Assembly: GCA_028673005.1 (NCBI GenBank)
Contig: CM054118.1
Coordinates: 4,738,410-4,802,409 of the forward strand
From: Tanypteryx hageni
Taxonomy: Eukaryota; Arthropoda; Insecta; Odonata; Petaluridae
Reading direction: 5' to 3'
DNA: 64,000 bases
Shown: piece by piece, positions 1-12,652 of the stretch
Layout: the number at the start of each line of letters is the position of its first letter
Numbering within the stretch: the first letter of the stretch is position 1
The notes under the pieces: generated by a model
The model's input: the letters and a program-made list of their open reading frames with translations, nothing else
Database searches by the model: none
What the model was told of the DNA's origin: nothing
Translations under genes and position numbers: made by a program

Positions 1-29
1 TAAACTATCAAAATGGCGTCTAACGGGAT

Positions 30-1445
30 TTTATACCATTATATATAGGCGTTCGTTACAGAGGAGGAGTAACATCTATTATCATTATATATCGACGTTT
101 CTTACATAGGAGGATATAACATACTAGTAGTTGGTGCTTGCATTCTGCATGCATATCATCTTAACATAAAAAAACATTCATTTTTCATATTTCATCATTA
201 CAAATATTTTTTTAATTCTAAATATTTCACCTCCGGAGCGATTTTCGTTTTTCCCTTATGTAAAAATAATAGATAAAAACAATCCCAAAACTTTTCAATT
301 TTAAGAATTTTATACTTTCTCCATTATGGGGTACTAATGCTACACATTTCTGCCAAATTTTAAAGTTGTAGTACTTCTAGAAATGAAATAATATTTTTCC
401 AATTGTTTTAATTTTAAACATTTTTAACGGCCGCCGCAATATGTTTATGGAGAGATTCAAATGTTTATTTGTGCAAATGCACTACTCTGTACATAACTTA
501 AAAATTTCAGCTTCCTAGCTCATCCCGTAATGTCTAAACAGTTATCAATTTGTTTAAACTTGAAGAATTTTTAACTGCCAAACAAATAAAAATATCAAAA
601 TTTGTATAATCCCTTAATCCCTATTTCGTTTTTTTTTTCTACTTATTAAAAAATTTCAACTCCGTAGCACATGCGAAAATACATAAACCTTGAAAAATTG
701 TTTAAAAAATTGCGAAATTTTAGCGTCCGCATTGTTGCACTTTTTTAAGATTTTCGGTTTTTTTAGTGGGTTTTGCACAAAATCCTACCTAACAAAAAAT
801 TTCGAATCTCTAGCTCTCCTGGAAGTGCCTAAACATTAGTATTCTCCTATATGTATGTTATATCCTCCTCCTCCTCTGTAAGAAACGTCGATATATAATG
901 ATAACATATATATAGGCGGATACTAATGTTTAGACACTTCCAGATGAGTTGGAGATTCGAAATTTTTCTCATGGGTAGGACTTTGTGCAAACCCGACTAG
1001 AAAAACGAAAATCTTAAAAAAGTGGAACAGTGCGGCCGCTAAAAATTCGCAATTGTTTAAACAAATTTTCAAGGTTTAGGCATATCCAAATGGGCTACGG
1101 AGCTGAAATATTTTATAGAGGTAGGATTTGTAAAATAACGAAATAAGGATTATAGAAATTTTGATATTTTACTTTGTTTGGCAGATAAAAATTCTTAAAG
1201 TTTAAACAAATTGGTCAATGCTTAGACAATACGCCGCAAGTTAGGGAGCTGAAATTTTTAAATTATTTAGAGTTTAGTCTATATAAACGAATAAACATTT
1301 CAAAGTATCCGTGAAATTGTTACTGCGGCCGTTAAAAATTATTTAAATAAATCTGTAGAATTAAAGAAATATGATGAAATATCTCTCTGAAATTTAATGT
1401 TTTTTCAAGGTAAGATGAAATGCTTACAGTCTGCAAGCACCTTCT
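30..1445. mobile_element. Foldback (long inverted-repeat) element, copy A
   Basis: Sequence from about 120 to 850 is the approximate reverse complement of about 895 to 1440. The centre is near 870, where a purine/pyrimidine block (CTCCTCCTCCTCTG) sits beside TATATAATGATAAC. Matching landmarks include GCGGCCG-type blocks at about 430 and 1325, and a CTAGTAG..TGCAAGCA motif at both outer ends (near 125 and 1430). No coding frame is visible. This is what a non-autonomous foldback DNA element looks like. Partial copies occur at 7555-7825 and 18485-18985. Superfamily not assigned; no target duplication recognised. Confidence 0.7.
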
Positions 1446-1492
1446 ACTAGTGTGCGTGTGTGCGCGCGCGCGTGTGTGCGTGCGTGTGTGTG
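1445..1492. repeat. (GT)n/(GC)n microsatellite
   Basis: Alternating purine-pyrimidine tract of GTGTGCG and GCGCGCG units, directly abutting the outer end of the foldback element. Confidence 0.9.
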
Positions 1493-1499
1493 TATCCTA

Positions 1500-2300
1500 A
1501 TTGCTCTTAAACGGCTTCATCGATTTAAAAGAAACCACTTTTAATACAAAGACAACTTAATAAGCTTCAAGGTTCATATCAATTATCGTGAACATTTAAA
1601 AGTGTAATAAGAAAGATTGAGAGTAATGAAGAGCTTATTGACCTAGAAACGCGTCACTCCGAAACAAAATCTAAAACTACATTTCAATCGTTCAGTTTAT
1701 TAAAAGAAAGCTCAAATAACTCTTATAGCTAATTTAATGATGAACAATTTAAGTGCTTCATCATAAAAATTTCTAAACTAGAGTAGGAGCTATGAATGTT
1801 TTCAGTGAGCAATCTCTGACTCGGAGGAAGAGCGGCGCGCCTGGAGGGCAGCGACCCAATGTCAACTACCTTTCTCATGACTCAGTTTGTCGTTGTTAGT
1901 TTCGATGTTCCTTGGGCCCAAGGACGATAATAATAATAATAATAATTGATGATTCGAAGGTATTCAATAATGAAATTTCAATTGCATTTTATTAGATAGT
2001 TAACAGTAGTTACATCATACATCTTCCTCCCAAATGTCCAACTGCTCCAATGAACGACATAAGTAAGTGAACCCCTCCTAACCTCACAATCACTTTTACG
2101 ACATCGCTGTTAAGATCAGATGAGTAAACTATGTCAAGAGCTTTATAAAAAGAGGTTGATTGAAAGTCACAATGCACGTCTTCTGGTTGAATTTACTGCA
2201 CAGTTGAATTGCAGCAGTAAACAGTATTTTTGTTGCCCGGATTCAGATTTACGAAAGGCAAAGCTAGCGCTCGACTCACTGAATAATTTTTTGACTCCGA
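1500..2300. other. No gene recognised
   Basis: AT-rich sequence with a short (AAT)n run near 1927-1948. A 65-codon frame at 2120-2317 resembles nothing I know and lies just beyond the 3' end of the decayed gene on the opposite strand. Confidence 0.5.
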
Positions 2301-2306
2301 GGTTTC

Positions 2307-3292
2307 CTAAGCCATGAAGCCCTGCAATGATGGACTAGGATCTAAGTTTAATGCCCTCAGGCAGTTACTCTTTAGGTACTTAGATAATTTTCGAGGTTCA
2401 TAAGTTGAAGATTTCCAGTCATCCAAAGTCATTTCTGTTAGGCCTTCATATGATCTCCTAAACGATTGTACTGGAATTTTATTATTCACTTGGTTTGAAC
2501 GAGGAAGTTTGACTTGGGACAAGACAGCTGATTCTGGAGTAATACAAAGTAAACCATCCATGGAATGGAAATATATACATCTATACAATGTTCTAATGTT
2601 GAAGTCCGCATTATCGAAAACGTATTGCACAAAGGCATCTTGTTTGAGTGATATTTCTGAGGAAACGGTTGCGGCATTTCCAAATTTTAATGTCTCCTGA
2701 TATGGTTGAGCGAACCCCAGTGTATAAAGTACTTCAATCAGCTGCCTTGATTCAAACTTCCGGTGTAGGTAGACAGGCAGCCCACACAACAACGGCGATA
2801 TGTACGATCGTGGTCTAACCATACAAATAATTGAGTTAGCCGTTGATATTACTTTTTTTAGGTCAGCTGAAATAACTTTCACATTTCTACTTAATAGTAG
2901 TCCATTAACGAATTCTAATAAGGTTTCAGGAATATCTACTTCTCCTCACACAGATATTTCTTTAGCTGCGGGATAGCTACTTAAATCATAGACTTTTGAA
3001 AGTATTTTTTCCCTAACAATTGCAGCAGCAGCGGCGATGATTCTCAATTTTTCTCCTTTTTCGGAAACGTCTTTTTTATACCACTGCTCGTTGATTAGAT
3101 TTACCTTTAAAACACAACACGCTAGCCTTAGAAACAAAATCGGTAACGATAATTTAGTCCCCAAAATGATTAATTAATTGTTTTTATTATATATTTCTCT
3201 TTCCATCATATTGTGCAACTCGTTAATAGACACTTGGGAGTTAACTGCGTTTATTAAGAAATCACACACTTTTTCAAAAGTCATTACAGTCT
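2307..3292 (-). pseudogene. Decayed element-borne gene, C-terminal part
   Basis: Read on the minus strand from 3292 down to 2307, three reading-frame segments line up in order. First comes a stretch with FEKVCDFL and INELHNMMERN. Next comes a frame-shifted piece with FGD..IIVTDF..KASVLCFKG and EKGEKLRIIAAAAAIVREKI. Last is a 191-codon piece (2882-2307) with SYISPLLCGLPVYLHRKF, LIEVLYTLGF, FVQYVFDNADFNIRTL and, near the end, SLQGFM. From memory, this order of motifs is typical of a large uncharacterised protein family repeated many times in metazoan genomes and usually treated as transposon-derived. Function unknown. There are frameshifts and internal stops. The N-terminal portion lies next door on the opposite strand (3293-3481), so the gene is also rearranged. 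It cannot encode a full product. Confidence 0.55.
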
Positions 3293-3481
3293 CAGAAGAT
3301 GCGGGACGTCCAATTGTTTTATGAGAAACAGGCTTACAAAACGTACCGTAGGATTAGAATTGGCACATCAATAGATTTGGTTGCAGCTGAAGCTAAGTAC
3401 CATTCCGCATGCTATGTGAAAATCCACACCGGACTGGGTTCTTATGGCTCATCCCTCGCCAAAGAGCCCGGAATCTCATAA
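3293..3481 (+). pseudogene. Decayed element-borne gene, N-terminal fragment (inverted)
   Basis: A 60-codon plus-strand frame carries the motif DLVAAEAKYHSACY. In the same uncharacterised repeat-borne protein family (from memory) this motif normally precedes the F..VC.F segment that is found here on the minus strand immediately to the left. The two parts therefore face away from each other across a breakpoint at about 3290-3300. An inversion is the simplest explanation; two independent fragments is the alternative. Confidence 0.4.
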
Positions 3482-3799
3482 GAGAAACTGCTTATCTGTA
3501 TAAAATATGGGCCACTTGTTCATAGCAAGTCTGTCTACACTCCCATTAAGCAACACATTTATTGTGAACTGATAGCTATTGGCTCTTTGATTAAAATTTT
3601 CAACCATGTCCCTCAGATAATGACTATGGCTGAATTGAGAGAGTGCTAACGAGAAAAACAGGCGCCTTAAGAAGAATCAAGGGTTCCTATTGTTAAATTC
3701 ATCGAAGCCGAGCGTCCATAGGAGGGTGAAAATAATCGAGTTGAGTTTGTTGGATGGGAAGAGATGGGTCATACCTCGCCGACCATTTTCGCAAATACG

Positions 3800-3888
3800 C
3801 ATCGGAAAGGATGAGTGGCCGCCCCCGGCGAGGGGCCGCCCTGGGCGGTCGCCCACCTCGACCACGCCTAGGACCGGCCCTGATTCTG
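3800..3888. repeat. GC-rich dispersed-repeat end
   Basis: An abrupt GC-rich block in AT-rich surroundings ends in GGACCGGCCCTG. Read on the minus strand it begins CAGGGCCGGTCC, the style of a hAT terminal inverted repeat. No matching second end or duplication was found nearby, so this is probably a truncated end. Confidence 0.35.
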
Positions 3889-3909
3889 TTGGTTGCCTGG
3901 ACTAGTACT

Positions 3910-5250
3910 GATTTGCGAATTTTACGATTCCTTGTTTTATAAACTGCCTTAATGAGCTCTCATAGCTCATATCAATGCTGTGACATTTCCATTTCTGTCC
4001 CCGTGTTAAAAACACGGTTTCAGTCCTCATATAAACAGCATAGAATCTGTATATATTAACTGAATTGAAATCATAGGATATTCGTAAAAAACTTAAATAC
4101 TTTTCTAGCTTGTGAAGTCTTTCTGCAGAAGCTCGTGCTGATTTTTCTCATTTTTTCCAGAAACTAATCCCGATATTTTTTTATATAAACCAATAGTGCC
4201 CTTTTGACTGATTCTGAGGAGAAAAAAATTTGTAACATCGCGATTGAGGTTCTATTCATTCGTTTTTACATCAATTCGGACATCGATCCCATTCCAAAAA
4301 AGAGATTTAAAACCAAATAATGTTTCAAAACGCAGATATTCATTATAAAATCTATACCGATACCTCTCAAATTAAAGTAATTTAAGAACTATTACGCCAC
4401 AATGAGATGGAAAATACGATAAAATATCGGTACAAACTTGCACATGTCCACACGCTTCTAATAGATGCGATAATCTCACTCACTCAACCTCTCCAAAACT
4501 CCTCTGACTGATCAAGACGTCGAATTTTCCCTTTCTGCTGTAGCGGGTGATTCTACATACGATGATGATTATGTAAAACCTTCGCCTCGTGCTGTATGAA
4601 ATGGTACTAACTACGACGACGCAGATTAAGATGTATTTTTCATTAAATTAAATTATTATTGAATGCATTGCACTATTTAATCTATTTTTTATTATGCATT
4701 ATTATTTTAGCTACGATAAACCTTGACTATACGCACGTGAACCGCGCCTTCTGGCCCGCTGCAGATACCACGGCGCTACGCGCTTTGCATTCAGCCTCAT
4801 TAGTTTCTATAAAACTTTTGTCGTTGAGTATTCATTGTCGTCGTACATTTCAATACAAATGCATCGAGGATAATTGTGATAATTTATGATATAATCATTT
4901 ATAATTTCAACGTGTGATCGAATAGTCAGTCAAGTACGCGAAATAGAACACAAAGCTACGTAATGTAGCTATATGTGCGTAGAATAATTACGCTCAATGT
5001 TATGTCTTAAAAAACCAGTTCTGTGCATTATAAGGAAGGATTTTCTATCGTGAGAACAAATCTTGTATTATATAATGGAAGCTGATGGGATATTACGGCT
5101 CGATTTAGGAAATTTCGATTTGCGAAACGTTTTCCAAGAACGTAACTCTTTCGTAAATCGGGGTCTCCCTGTATTTTTATAGACATTAAGGTTTACAGTT
5201 GGATGAATTCTGTACAATAACGATCGAAAAACGAACGTTCCACTTCCTTA
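3910..5250. other. No gene recognised
   Basis: AT-rich sequence. Frames are short, and the 76-codon frame at 4659-4889 has no recognisable motif. Nothing functional seen. Confidence 0.5.
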
Positions 5251-5253
5251 TTA

Positions 5254-5322
5254 GAATCTACATTCGGTGATTCTCCACTAATGTCGGTTGCCTCGCAACC
5301 GAAGTGCGCATCTGGTATTCCT
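5254..5322 (-). repeat. Dispersed repeat R4, copy 1
   Basis: Read on the minus strand it contains CCAGATGCGCACTTCGG followed by a short spacer and AATCACCGAA. The same series is found at 25840-25916 and 41908-41960. Class unknown. The plus strand holds a small GGTTGCCTCGCAACC hairpin. Confidence 0.5.
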
Positions 5323-5344
5323 AAGATTTTCATGGCGAACGGAG

Positions 5345-7550
5345 AGACATATTGTGTCAATGTGTTAAGGAGTTTACTCGTTCAGGGTATAATGTCAAGG
5401 ATCATTTTTTATTAGTTCGCTTGAATGTTCTTGATGATAGATAGCTGGTCTAAAAGCTTCGATCCCATTAATAAAATGGAGGATAAAATCTGGTTCGTGA
5501 AATTCCACCATAGACAACATTTTTTTATAGTTTAACTTCTATTTTATCCTGATTAAAGTTCACCGTATGACATCCGTTGGCAGTCGATTTATTGACAGAA
5601 GTCATTTATGATAACTAATTTGCAGCACTTAAAAAAGGGAATAACTTTTTTTCGCTGGTTATTTTTCTTGTAGAAAAATGCGTCGGCTTTTGTGCACATT
5701 TAAATAGAAAACGTCTAAATATCTTTAAATACCCTTTCGAACGTATAAATTTGGCATTCGGGAAAAATTGAAGCGATTACGGCGGGCATCGACGTTTTCT
5801 TGGCTTGGGCCATGTGACTAAACGAGCTTAGAGATACATTTAGCAATTTATTTCAATATGAGTCGATGGACCAAGAGGCAATGATATTCTTTCCCTTAAG
5901 GTCATCAGCAAAGATGAATTATGTCTACATTACTCCATAACTGCCCTATTCTGAAATCATTGCAATTGTAAAAAACATCAGAATTAAATAATCAAATTCT
6001 CCACAAGATATTCAGTAATTATTATTCCTATCCGTGAAAATTACAAATCTTAAGAAATATTTTTATTAGTTAAAAATCAAACTTCATTATTTAAATATTG
6101 ACGATATTTCTGCAAGGTCCTTAAAATAATAGCTTGGACCTCTTAATAACAGAATTTCTAAAAGTAATTACGAAATATTTTTTAGTGTTTTATTATTTAC
6201 CCCCTACTTCTGTAGTCGATAAAATTTTAAAAATGGTAAAAACCACTAAAATTGGCCGCCAGTATTTGAAGGTATTTCAATGGAAGGAAGCAACGAAAGG
6301 CATTCACAAAAATGTAAAATCGAATCACTAATTGGACAGACTGTTAACAATCCAGACGACTAATTATGGTCATTACATCGAGACGCCATCTGATGCGTAA
6401 ATTTCGCATTAAACTTTTCGGCGCATATTCTTTTAATGAGCAGAAAGATAACTTCCTATAACAATTAAAATTGTATTGCCATCATTGAATTCACTGCGAA
6501 TGTTTTTATTTTCCTCTCTCTCTCTCCTCAAAATGCCTGCAAAGATGTTTTTATCGTGTTTGGGTTGGACAAAGATTTTACTGCAAACCTGCAATTTTCG
6601 GCTACGTGCACTTCAGGAGTAAATTAAGTAGAACAATATATATGAAATGACCTCCACGAATTTGCTTTAGATCTAGAAGTCAGCCCTAAAACCTAGAGCC
6701 CAGGAGGATATTAATCTATAGGTAGATACTATACGAGAGTAATGCACTTATGAGAAATCTTAATTATTAACGAATATTTGGCGCCACGATGATATTTCAA
6801 GGCACCATAAAAACTTTGCGCCTGACATTTTTTGAGCCCCTGAAGTATATGCTATCGTCTTTAATTTTTTCCTCCGTTGCATGGAAATTAAATAAAAATA
6901 TTTCATGATTCAAAGCGAAATTAAGTTTTAAGGGCTCAACATTTTTTTAGTTTGGTAAGCTTTTGATAAGTTCTGCAGTGTAATGTAAAATGTGATATCA
7001 TAATAAAAACTTTCTGGAGAGATAAATCTTGTATTCAAATTATACGAGCAAAAAATTAGACTGCAGACTCTTTGACCAACGCATTTCAAAAACAGCCATG
7101 TTAAAGCGAAGCAGACTTCGCGAAAACTAAGCCTATACTTAGTCTAGGGATGAGCTAAACTGATATTTACCGGTACCTAATATATTGGTATCTGTTACGA
7201 GGCAATATCTGTTCCAAATACCTGTTACTAATGTATCAGTTTACGGAGCTGGTTCTGGTACTACCTACCGGAGAATGCTCCTTCCGATACCAGTATAATT
7301 TATAATGCTTCTACAACTGTTGGTTCGCGTACTTATTTTACGTATTTACAAAAACTTAATGATCATTTATTATTTTAAATAAGCTTCAATAAAGGAGTAA
7401 TGAAAATACTTAGGGATAATGAAAATTTTATTGTGCTACATGCATCAGATACAATAAGTGAAAATCCCCTAAATACATTACTTTCAATTAAATGAATCTT
7501 TCACTTTTTAAACATAAACACATAGTTCTTCCATATCATATAAGTAATAT
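5345..7550. other. No gene recognised
   Basis: AT-rich, with only short frames. A (TC)n run lies near 6516-6526. Around 7140-7300 there are repeated ATCTGTTCC / ATCTGTTAC-type words, like those at 9060-9150, suggesting old repeat debris. Confidence 0.45.
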
Positions 7551-7554
7551 CTAT

Positions 7555-7825
7555 TATACATATTTAAACAAATTTTCACTATTTATGTGCTACGATGTTG
7601 AAATTTTTTATATAGGTAGAATTTGTAAAAAAAAAAAAATATGGATTATAGAAATTTTTATATTATAATTTGTTTGGCTTTCAAAAATTCTTAAAATTCA
7701 AACAAATAAGTAAATATTTAGATACTATGGGTCGAGCTAGGGAGCTGAAACTTTCAGGTCGTTTAGACATTACCCTATATATACGAATAAACATTTCAAT
7801 ATCTCCATAAAATTGTTAACTCTCC
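7555..7825 (+). repeat. Foldback-family fragment, copy C
   Basis: Matches the right arm of the foldback element (about 1060-1330) in the same orientation. Shared landmarks are TATAGGTAGAATTTG, ATGGATTATAGAAATTT, GAGCTAGGGAGCTGAAA and ACGAATAAACATTTCAA. A homopolymer A run lies at about 7628-7640. One arm only. Confidence 0.65.
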
Positions 7826-8878
7826 AGATGCAGATGCCCTTAAACCATTGGCTTAAAGAGACGGCGATTCGCCGGCCGGTTGAAAATGCCCTTAACGTAA
7901 AGCGAATCGCCGGTTCCGCGCAGCATCTCCTTCTGACTCATATATCTTGTAAACGAAAGCAGATAACGCTCTGCGTCTTTCTTTATTACAAAGATAAGAA
8001 GTCAAGCTTTAATTTGATTTCAGGTTTGTTTAAATGAAAGAAATCAATTTTCATTCTAATGAAAAAATAAACAGTACTTTGCCGCGTTAGCTCATTTTGC
8101 GTCAGGCAAAGATGCCAGGAATAGGCGTATTCAAGCTCCAATCTCTGATGATGCACTTATATTAGTCTTTTTTTCCTTATTACAAAATCGAGATGATAAA
8201 GCAAACATCGTATACAAACACTTTCGAAAAATCTCATATGATTTCAATTTTATACAATGTTTAAAAATATTAACTTTTCACTATTGTTGACATTATTGTT
8301 TATTTATACATTTTTAGACAACATTACCTACATAAATGTAATTAATATGTATTATTCTAACAAAATGTAAAATTTCAACTTGATTGTTAACTAAGTTCTC
8401 CAGAAATATGTGATTTTATATTTGGCGATTTTGAAAATATAAATCGTAATTCAGGCACAGAAATCCACGAAAAAGAATCTGATGTGGCCACCACATGACT
8501 TTCTCCATATCTATATTATTTCTAAAAATTCCAAAATAGATTACGTAATAACAAATATTTAAAGAAACAGCGAGAAATTTTTAAATGTTACAAAGGACAG
8601 GAAAAACCCTAACCTTCTGATATTGTATATATCCACAATGCACCAACAATTAAGAAAATAAAAAGGAGTGTAACTAAGACGCAACTAAGCGTCAATTGTT
8701 AATAATAGCCGTCGGTAGGTGGCGCGGTGGTGGCAGCTAAAAATATAAGATATATCTTATATGGAAAAATATTTCAAACATAGGTTGTAGAAAGTTAAAT
8801 TTCCTACAACTTTTATTTTAGTGCATTTTTACATTTATCAAATATTAAAGCAAATATTTCAAAGTTACGAATAAGTGA
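7826..8878. other. No gene recognised
   Basis: Contains two related blocks at about 7840-7920 that both carry GCGATTCGCC / GCGAATCGCC words, and a perfect 20-bp palindrome near 8741-8760 (ATATAAGATATATCTTATAT). No protein signal. Confidence 0.45.
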
Positions 8879-8939
8879 CAGAGGCGGAATCAAGTGGGGC
8901 GATCGCCCTCCCCTTGGGAAGTTTCTGGATCCGCCCCTG
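8879..8939. mobile_element. Very short paired-end MITE-like palindrome
   Basis: The left end CAGAGGCGGAATCAAG and the right end CTGGATCCGCCCCTG are imperfect reverse complements, separated by about 30 bp. CAGGGGCGGATCC-type termini are common on DNA-element ends in animal genomes (from memory). The 8-bp flanks do not match, so target duplication is not supported. Confidence 0.4.
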
Positions 8940-10105
8940 GCTGCGGTGCGTGAAAGCTTGCGAAGAACAAAGGCGAGTATTAAGGATTGACTGGTATCGA
9001 GTATGGATAGAAAACAGATATGGTCTAACGGTCTGTTTCAACCTACACCTATTATTTCTTAACTGATATTCCAATAACAGATATTTTGAAAAATAGATAT
9101 CACTGATATCTGTTCCTGACCAGTATCTGTTACTAAATACCCCCAATACTTACAGTCTCATTTAACCTTAACTTAAGCAGAACTAAAACGTTGGTCCACT
9201 CTCGCGCATGCCCACAAGAAGAAAACAGGTCATTTGAGAGGGAGCAGGGGGAGGGAGGACGTCGACTCCCTTTTCTTCCTCTTAAGAGACCTCTCAAGGG
9301 CGTCCGTATCGTTTAAAGCGCTCGAAATGTCAAAGGGAAAATGACACATTTCACAGCCGCCGTGCACGAATTTATGCATCTATTAACGCGAGCGTAAGGA
9401 GAGACGCACGCGTATGCACATCGCGCAACGAGTAAACATCCCGTCGAGACGTCGGGAGGAGGAAAAAAGACCGTTGAATTTCGTGGAACGGCCGTTTCCG
9501 GGACGACAGGCTGCCGGGAATGGGATCACGTGACCTTTTCCGATGAGGAAAGGAGACTGCGAATGACTCGACCCGACCTAAACAAGCCTTCGGGAAGGCA
9601 CGATCGGAGAAAATGACGCGTATACTTGATTCCGATGGGGAATGATCACGAAGAGGAGGTCGGAAGAAATGGGAGGAAGGAGGTTTAAAGATCGCCTGAT
9701 AACTAACAGCAAATAAAATACTTTTAAATGCAAGAGCAATTTTAGAATGCAAAATTCAGCTGATATTTTAAAATATAATTTCAATACTTTTTTGAAAGGC
9801 AAAGGTTTTCATTTGCACCCGCCATTAACTACGAAATTAATTAGGCCATTATGCATAACACAAAGTTAAAAAAAAATTAATAATTAATAGATCCATTCAA
9901 AGTTTCTATTTCAACGACCACCTTTTTTGTATAAAATGAATGTGTAGGTAACGTCCTACGATTCCATGTACAATTTTCATTTATTTTATGAAATACTATT
10001 GACATGATAGACAAAAAATGCGCGTAAATTAGATTCTACCCAAATATACAAATGAGATGTTTAAGGAGATCATGATAATTATGAATAACTAAAACATGGA
10101 AAGGT
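8940..10105. other. No gene recognised
   Basis: The part from about 9170 to 9620 is richer in CG than its surroundings and yields overlapping frames on the minus strand (9752-9372, 9802-9578) without recognisable motifs. It could be unique host DNA or a regulatory/exonic stretch, but I see no splice-supported gene. Confidence 0.4.
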
Positions 10106-10119
10106 GATGGGAATTTACC

Positions 10120-10200
10120 TCCACTCTTGTGATCGTTAGAGAGATGGCTAGCGTGTCTACCTCCCTTAGCGGGTTCTAATCATATGACTGTCCCTTTCAT
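10120..10200 (+). repeat. tRNA-like SINE head
   Basis: TGGCTAGCGTG resembles a pol III A box, and GGTTCTAATCA about 30 bases further on resembles a decayed B box. The spacing fits a tRNA-derived SINE. No clean cloverleaf, so not a tRNA gene. Confidence 0.45.
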
Positions 10201-10355
10201 TGTTTAAACAAAATATTTGTAAAATGCCACGGAGGTGCTGTTAACGAGAATAAATGAAAACAATTGCTCTTTCATAAAACCATAAGAGATATATTCTATG
10301 CATTGTATTGTAACCGAGTTGTATTTTTGTGAAACAAATTGTCTCTTTATGTTTC

Positions 10356-10730
10356 ACTAGTAGTTGCCCGTCGGTAAATCGACTGGTTGGTTAGATTAAA
10401 TATTGTTTTGGTAGCTAGCCTTCTGTCACATGACCACGAAAGGCAGCGACTGCAAGGTTTATTTCCTTCTACTAATGTACGCTAGGAGCGCCACATTATT
10501 TCCTACAGTGTCTAATGCCCGCTAGCAGTGTCACCTTAGCATCAACCACTACAGCTACGTCGAGCAGAGCTTAGCCGGTCACAAAAAACCTCAATATCTT
10601 GCCAAAGGTTTGACCGGTTTCAATTTTATAATTTTCCTGCAAATCTGCAGGTTGAGACGTTTAATTTGATGAATCACGCGTAAAGGTGGCTGTTACCTTC
10701 GCTTTAATAACCTGATTTTTTACGCTATTA
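10356..10730 (+). repeat. Dispersed repeat R2, copy 1
   Basis: Begins ACTAGTAGTTGCCCG and ends TTTTTACGCTATTAATATATA. It aligns over its length with the reverse complement of 58939-59270, including TAGCTAGCCTTCTGTCACAT and GCAAGGTTTATTTCCTTCTA. Both copies end at TA-rich sequence. No coding potential. A Helitron-like non-autonomous element is possible but unproven. Confidence 0.7.
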
Positions 10731-11890
10731 ATATATAGATAATATAAAATAATATAAAGATACTATAAGATAAGATAATATAAAATTAAGTTGCTACAAT
10801 CAAATAATTAGCATAGTAAAAAAACTTGGTAATTTTTGTTTCATTTGCAAATGTCTTTTGCGAACTGACACTAACGCGGGAAGCAAATAAGGGCGGGTTT
10901 CGTATCATCCAGTTTGACGGAGGGTGGAATATACAATGTATGGGAGTAACCTCTAACGTCTGCAAGAAGGTTGTAGGTATGTACTCGTATATGAAGGGAA
11001 AAGCTCCGAACGAAGATGGTCTGAGTCGCTGAACCATCGGCAAACCGAGTGTTCGCCAGAAAGGAAGAACGCGGAAGCGATTCTCAGCGCCATTGGTTCG
11101 TATAGAATCCTGATGAGGAGTCTTCCGTTTGTGCTCTCATTTCGACACTTTGACTGCATCGAGTACTTAACAGATGTAAAACTCGCGCAACGCTAAGAAA
11201 ATATACGTGTAGGAAACATACCTGTGCCAAAATTACACGAGCGATTCGTTAAAAAAATAACATCGAGAACTCGTTCAAAAATAAGGAATTCTAAAATCTT
11301 ATGAGATCTCTTGAGTAGCATCCAACACTCGACTCACTTTCTCCATCATCCGTTAAGATCATAATCGTAAAACACTTCGATAAACTCGAAATTTACGATC
11401 GCAATCGAGAAGAAAAAACTTTTAGCGGTTTTTCCTTCTCTTGTATATTTATTTAGAGGCAAAGCGTCATCCTACTCCTGTTCCCATTTAACCGCACAGT
11501 TACGGAATCGTTGGGCTCGACGTCTGGGAAAATCTGCATCAAAATATTTTCAATAACTCCTGCCGTTTGATAACTTGGTCGATTTCACTGCCAATAAGTT
11601 CTAGGAGTGACTCTAAATGTGAATGAAAAGGAAAATGTGCGGAGATGAGGTAAACGAATGAAATGATTGTTTATTGCAGAGGAAAATAACATTCCTACGC
11701 ACGCACGCACACGCTTACGCAAATGCGCACATAGAAGGAGAGCGCCAAATTGAAAACAAAATGAGTCTGCAATGAAATGTCGCTGGCGGGAAATGTGTGA
11801 ACGAGGAAAGTCGAAATAAATAGGAGGCCGCGAGAAAAATATTAAATTAAAAGCGACGCAAATAAAATATAATCTTGTTAATGGATCAAA
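10731..11890. other. No gene recognised
   Basis: Short frames on both strands at 10786-11159 overlap each other and lack motifs. Nothing assigned. Confidence 0.45.
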
Positions 11891-11904
11891 GATAGGAAAA
11901 CGCA

Positions 11905-12200
11905 ATATCTACTTAGCGAGGAAGATCGAAAGAAAGAAAAAGATGGAGGGAAAAAAGGCGATGAAGTCGATAAGGTGCGTTGGAAAAGTTAGCTACGAAT
12001 ACAATGATGCCAATTTTCCGAGGCGGCTCAGAACAAGAGAGAGAAAGAGAGCGAGTGAGGAAAGGAGAGAGAGAAATAAAAGAGGTATAAAGAAGGGAAG
12101 GAGACAATGGGGAGAATAGTAAGATAGAGAGTGGAGAGAGAAGGGTAAGAGAGAGATAGAAAGATAAAATAAGGGAAGAAATGCTGATTTCGGAAGATAA
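11905..12200. repeat. GA-rich low-complexity tract
   Basis: Purine-rich sequence built from AGAGAGA, GGGAGA and GAAAGA words. Frames through it are low-complexity and not genes. Confidence 0.8.
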
Positions 12201-12236
12201 ACATGGAAGAGAGTAGAGAAAGAAGTAATCTAGAGC

Positions 12237-12405
12237 AGTCTCTTGTTTGTATTTATGGCTAATGAACCTCTTGGATTATTATAGTCATAACTCCTTCCAC
12301 ACCAAACACACAGGGTAGGAGGAAAACGCGGTGCCGGCATTAGCCTACTCTTTACGAAGAGCACCAAGGGAGCCAAGTCCCTTCCGAAGGAAGAATTGCG
12401 CAGTC
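12237..12405 (+). repeat. Dispersed repeat R5, copy 1
   Basis: Contains CTCCTTCCACACCAAACACA, GGCATTAGCCTACTCTTTAC and GAAGAGCACCAAGGGAGCCA. The reverse complement of 22120-22285 carries the same series. Class unknown; a LINE or SINE 3' part is plausible. Confidence 0.65.
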
Positions 12406-12652
12406 TCGTCAACCCACACAAGTAGGGGACGGGACGATTCCAGGACGAACAAGAGAGGGAAGATGCACGCATCATGCGTGCATACGCGCGAAGCAGTGGC
12501 GTTCTTTACAGTTGACGCAATCATGTCAAAAACAAATATTAATGGCTTAGTATAATGTCTTAGGACTGAAAAATGGAATGCCAGTAAAGATGCCGAGGAA
12601 ATATCGAACTTTTGATCCACAGACTAATTTCCTGATCAGTTGTAATTAATAA

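Noticed and set aside
7140..9160. A possible single element bounded by CTAGGGATGAGC at 7143 and ATACCCCCA at 9137
   Set aside because: Termini do not pair well, there is no duplicated flank, and shared ATCTGTT words are in direct orientation.
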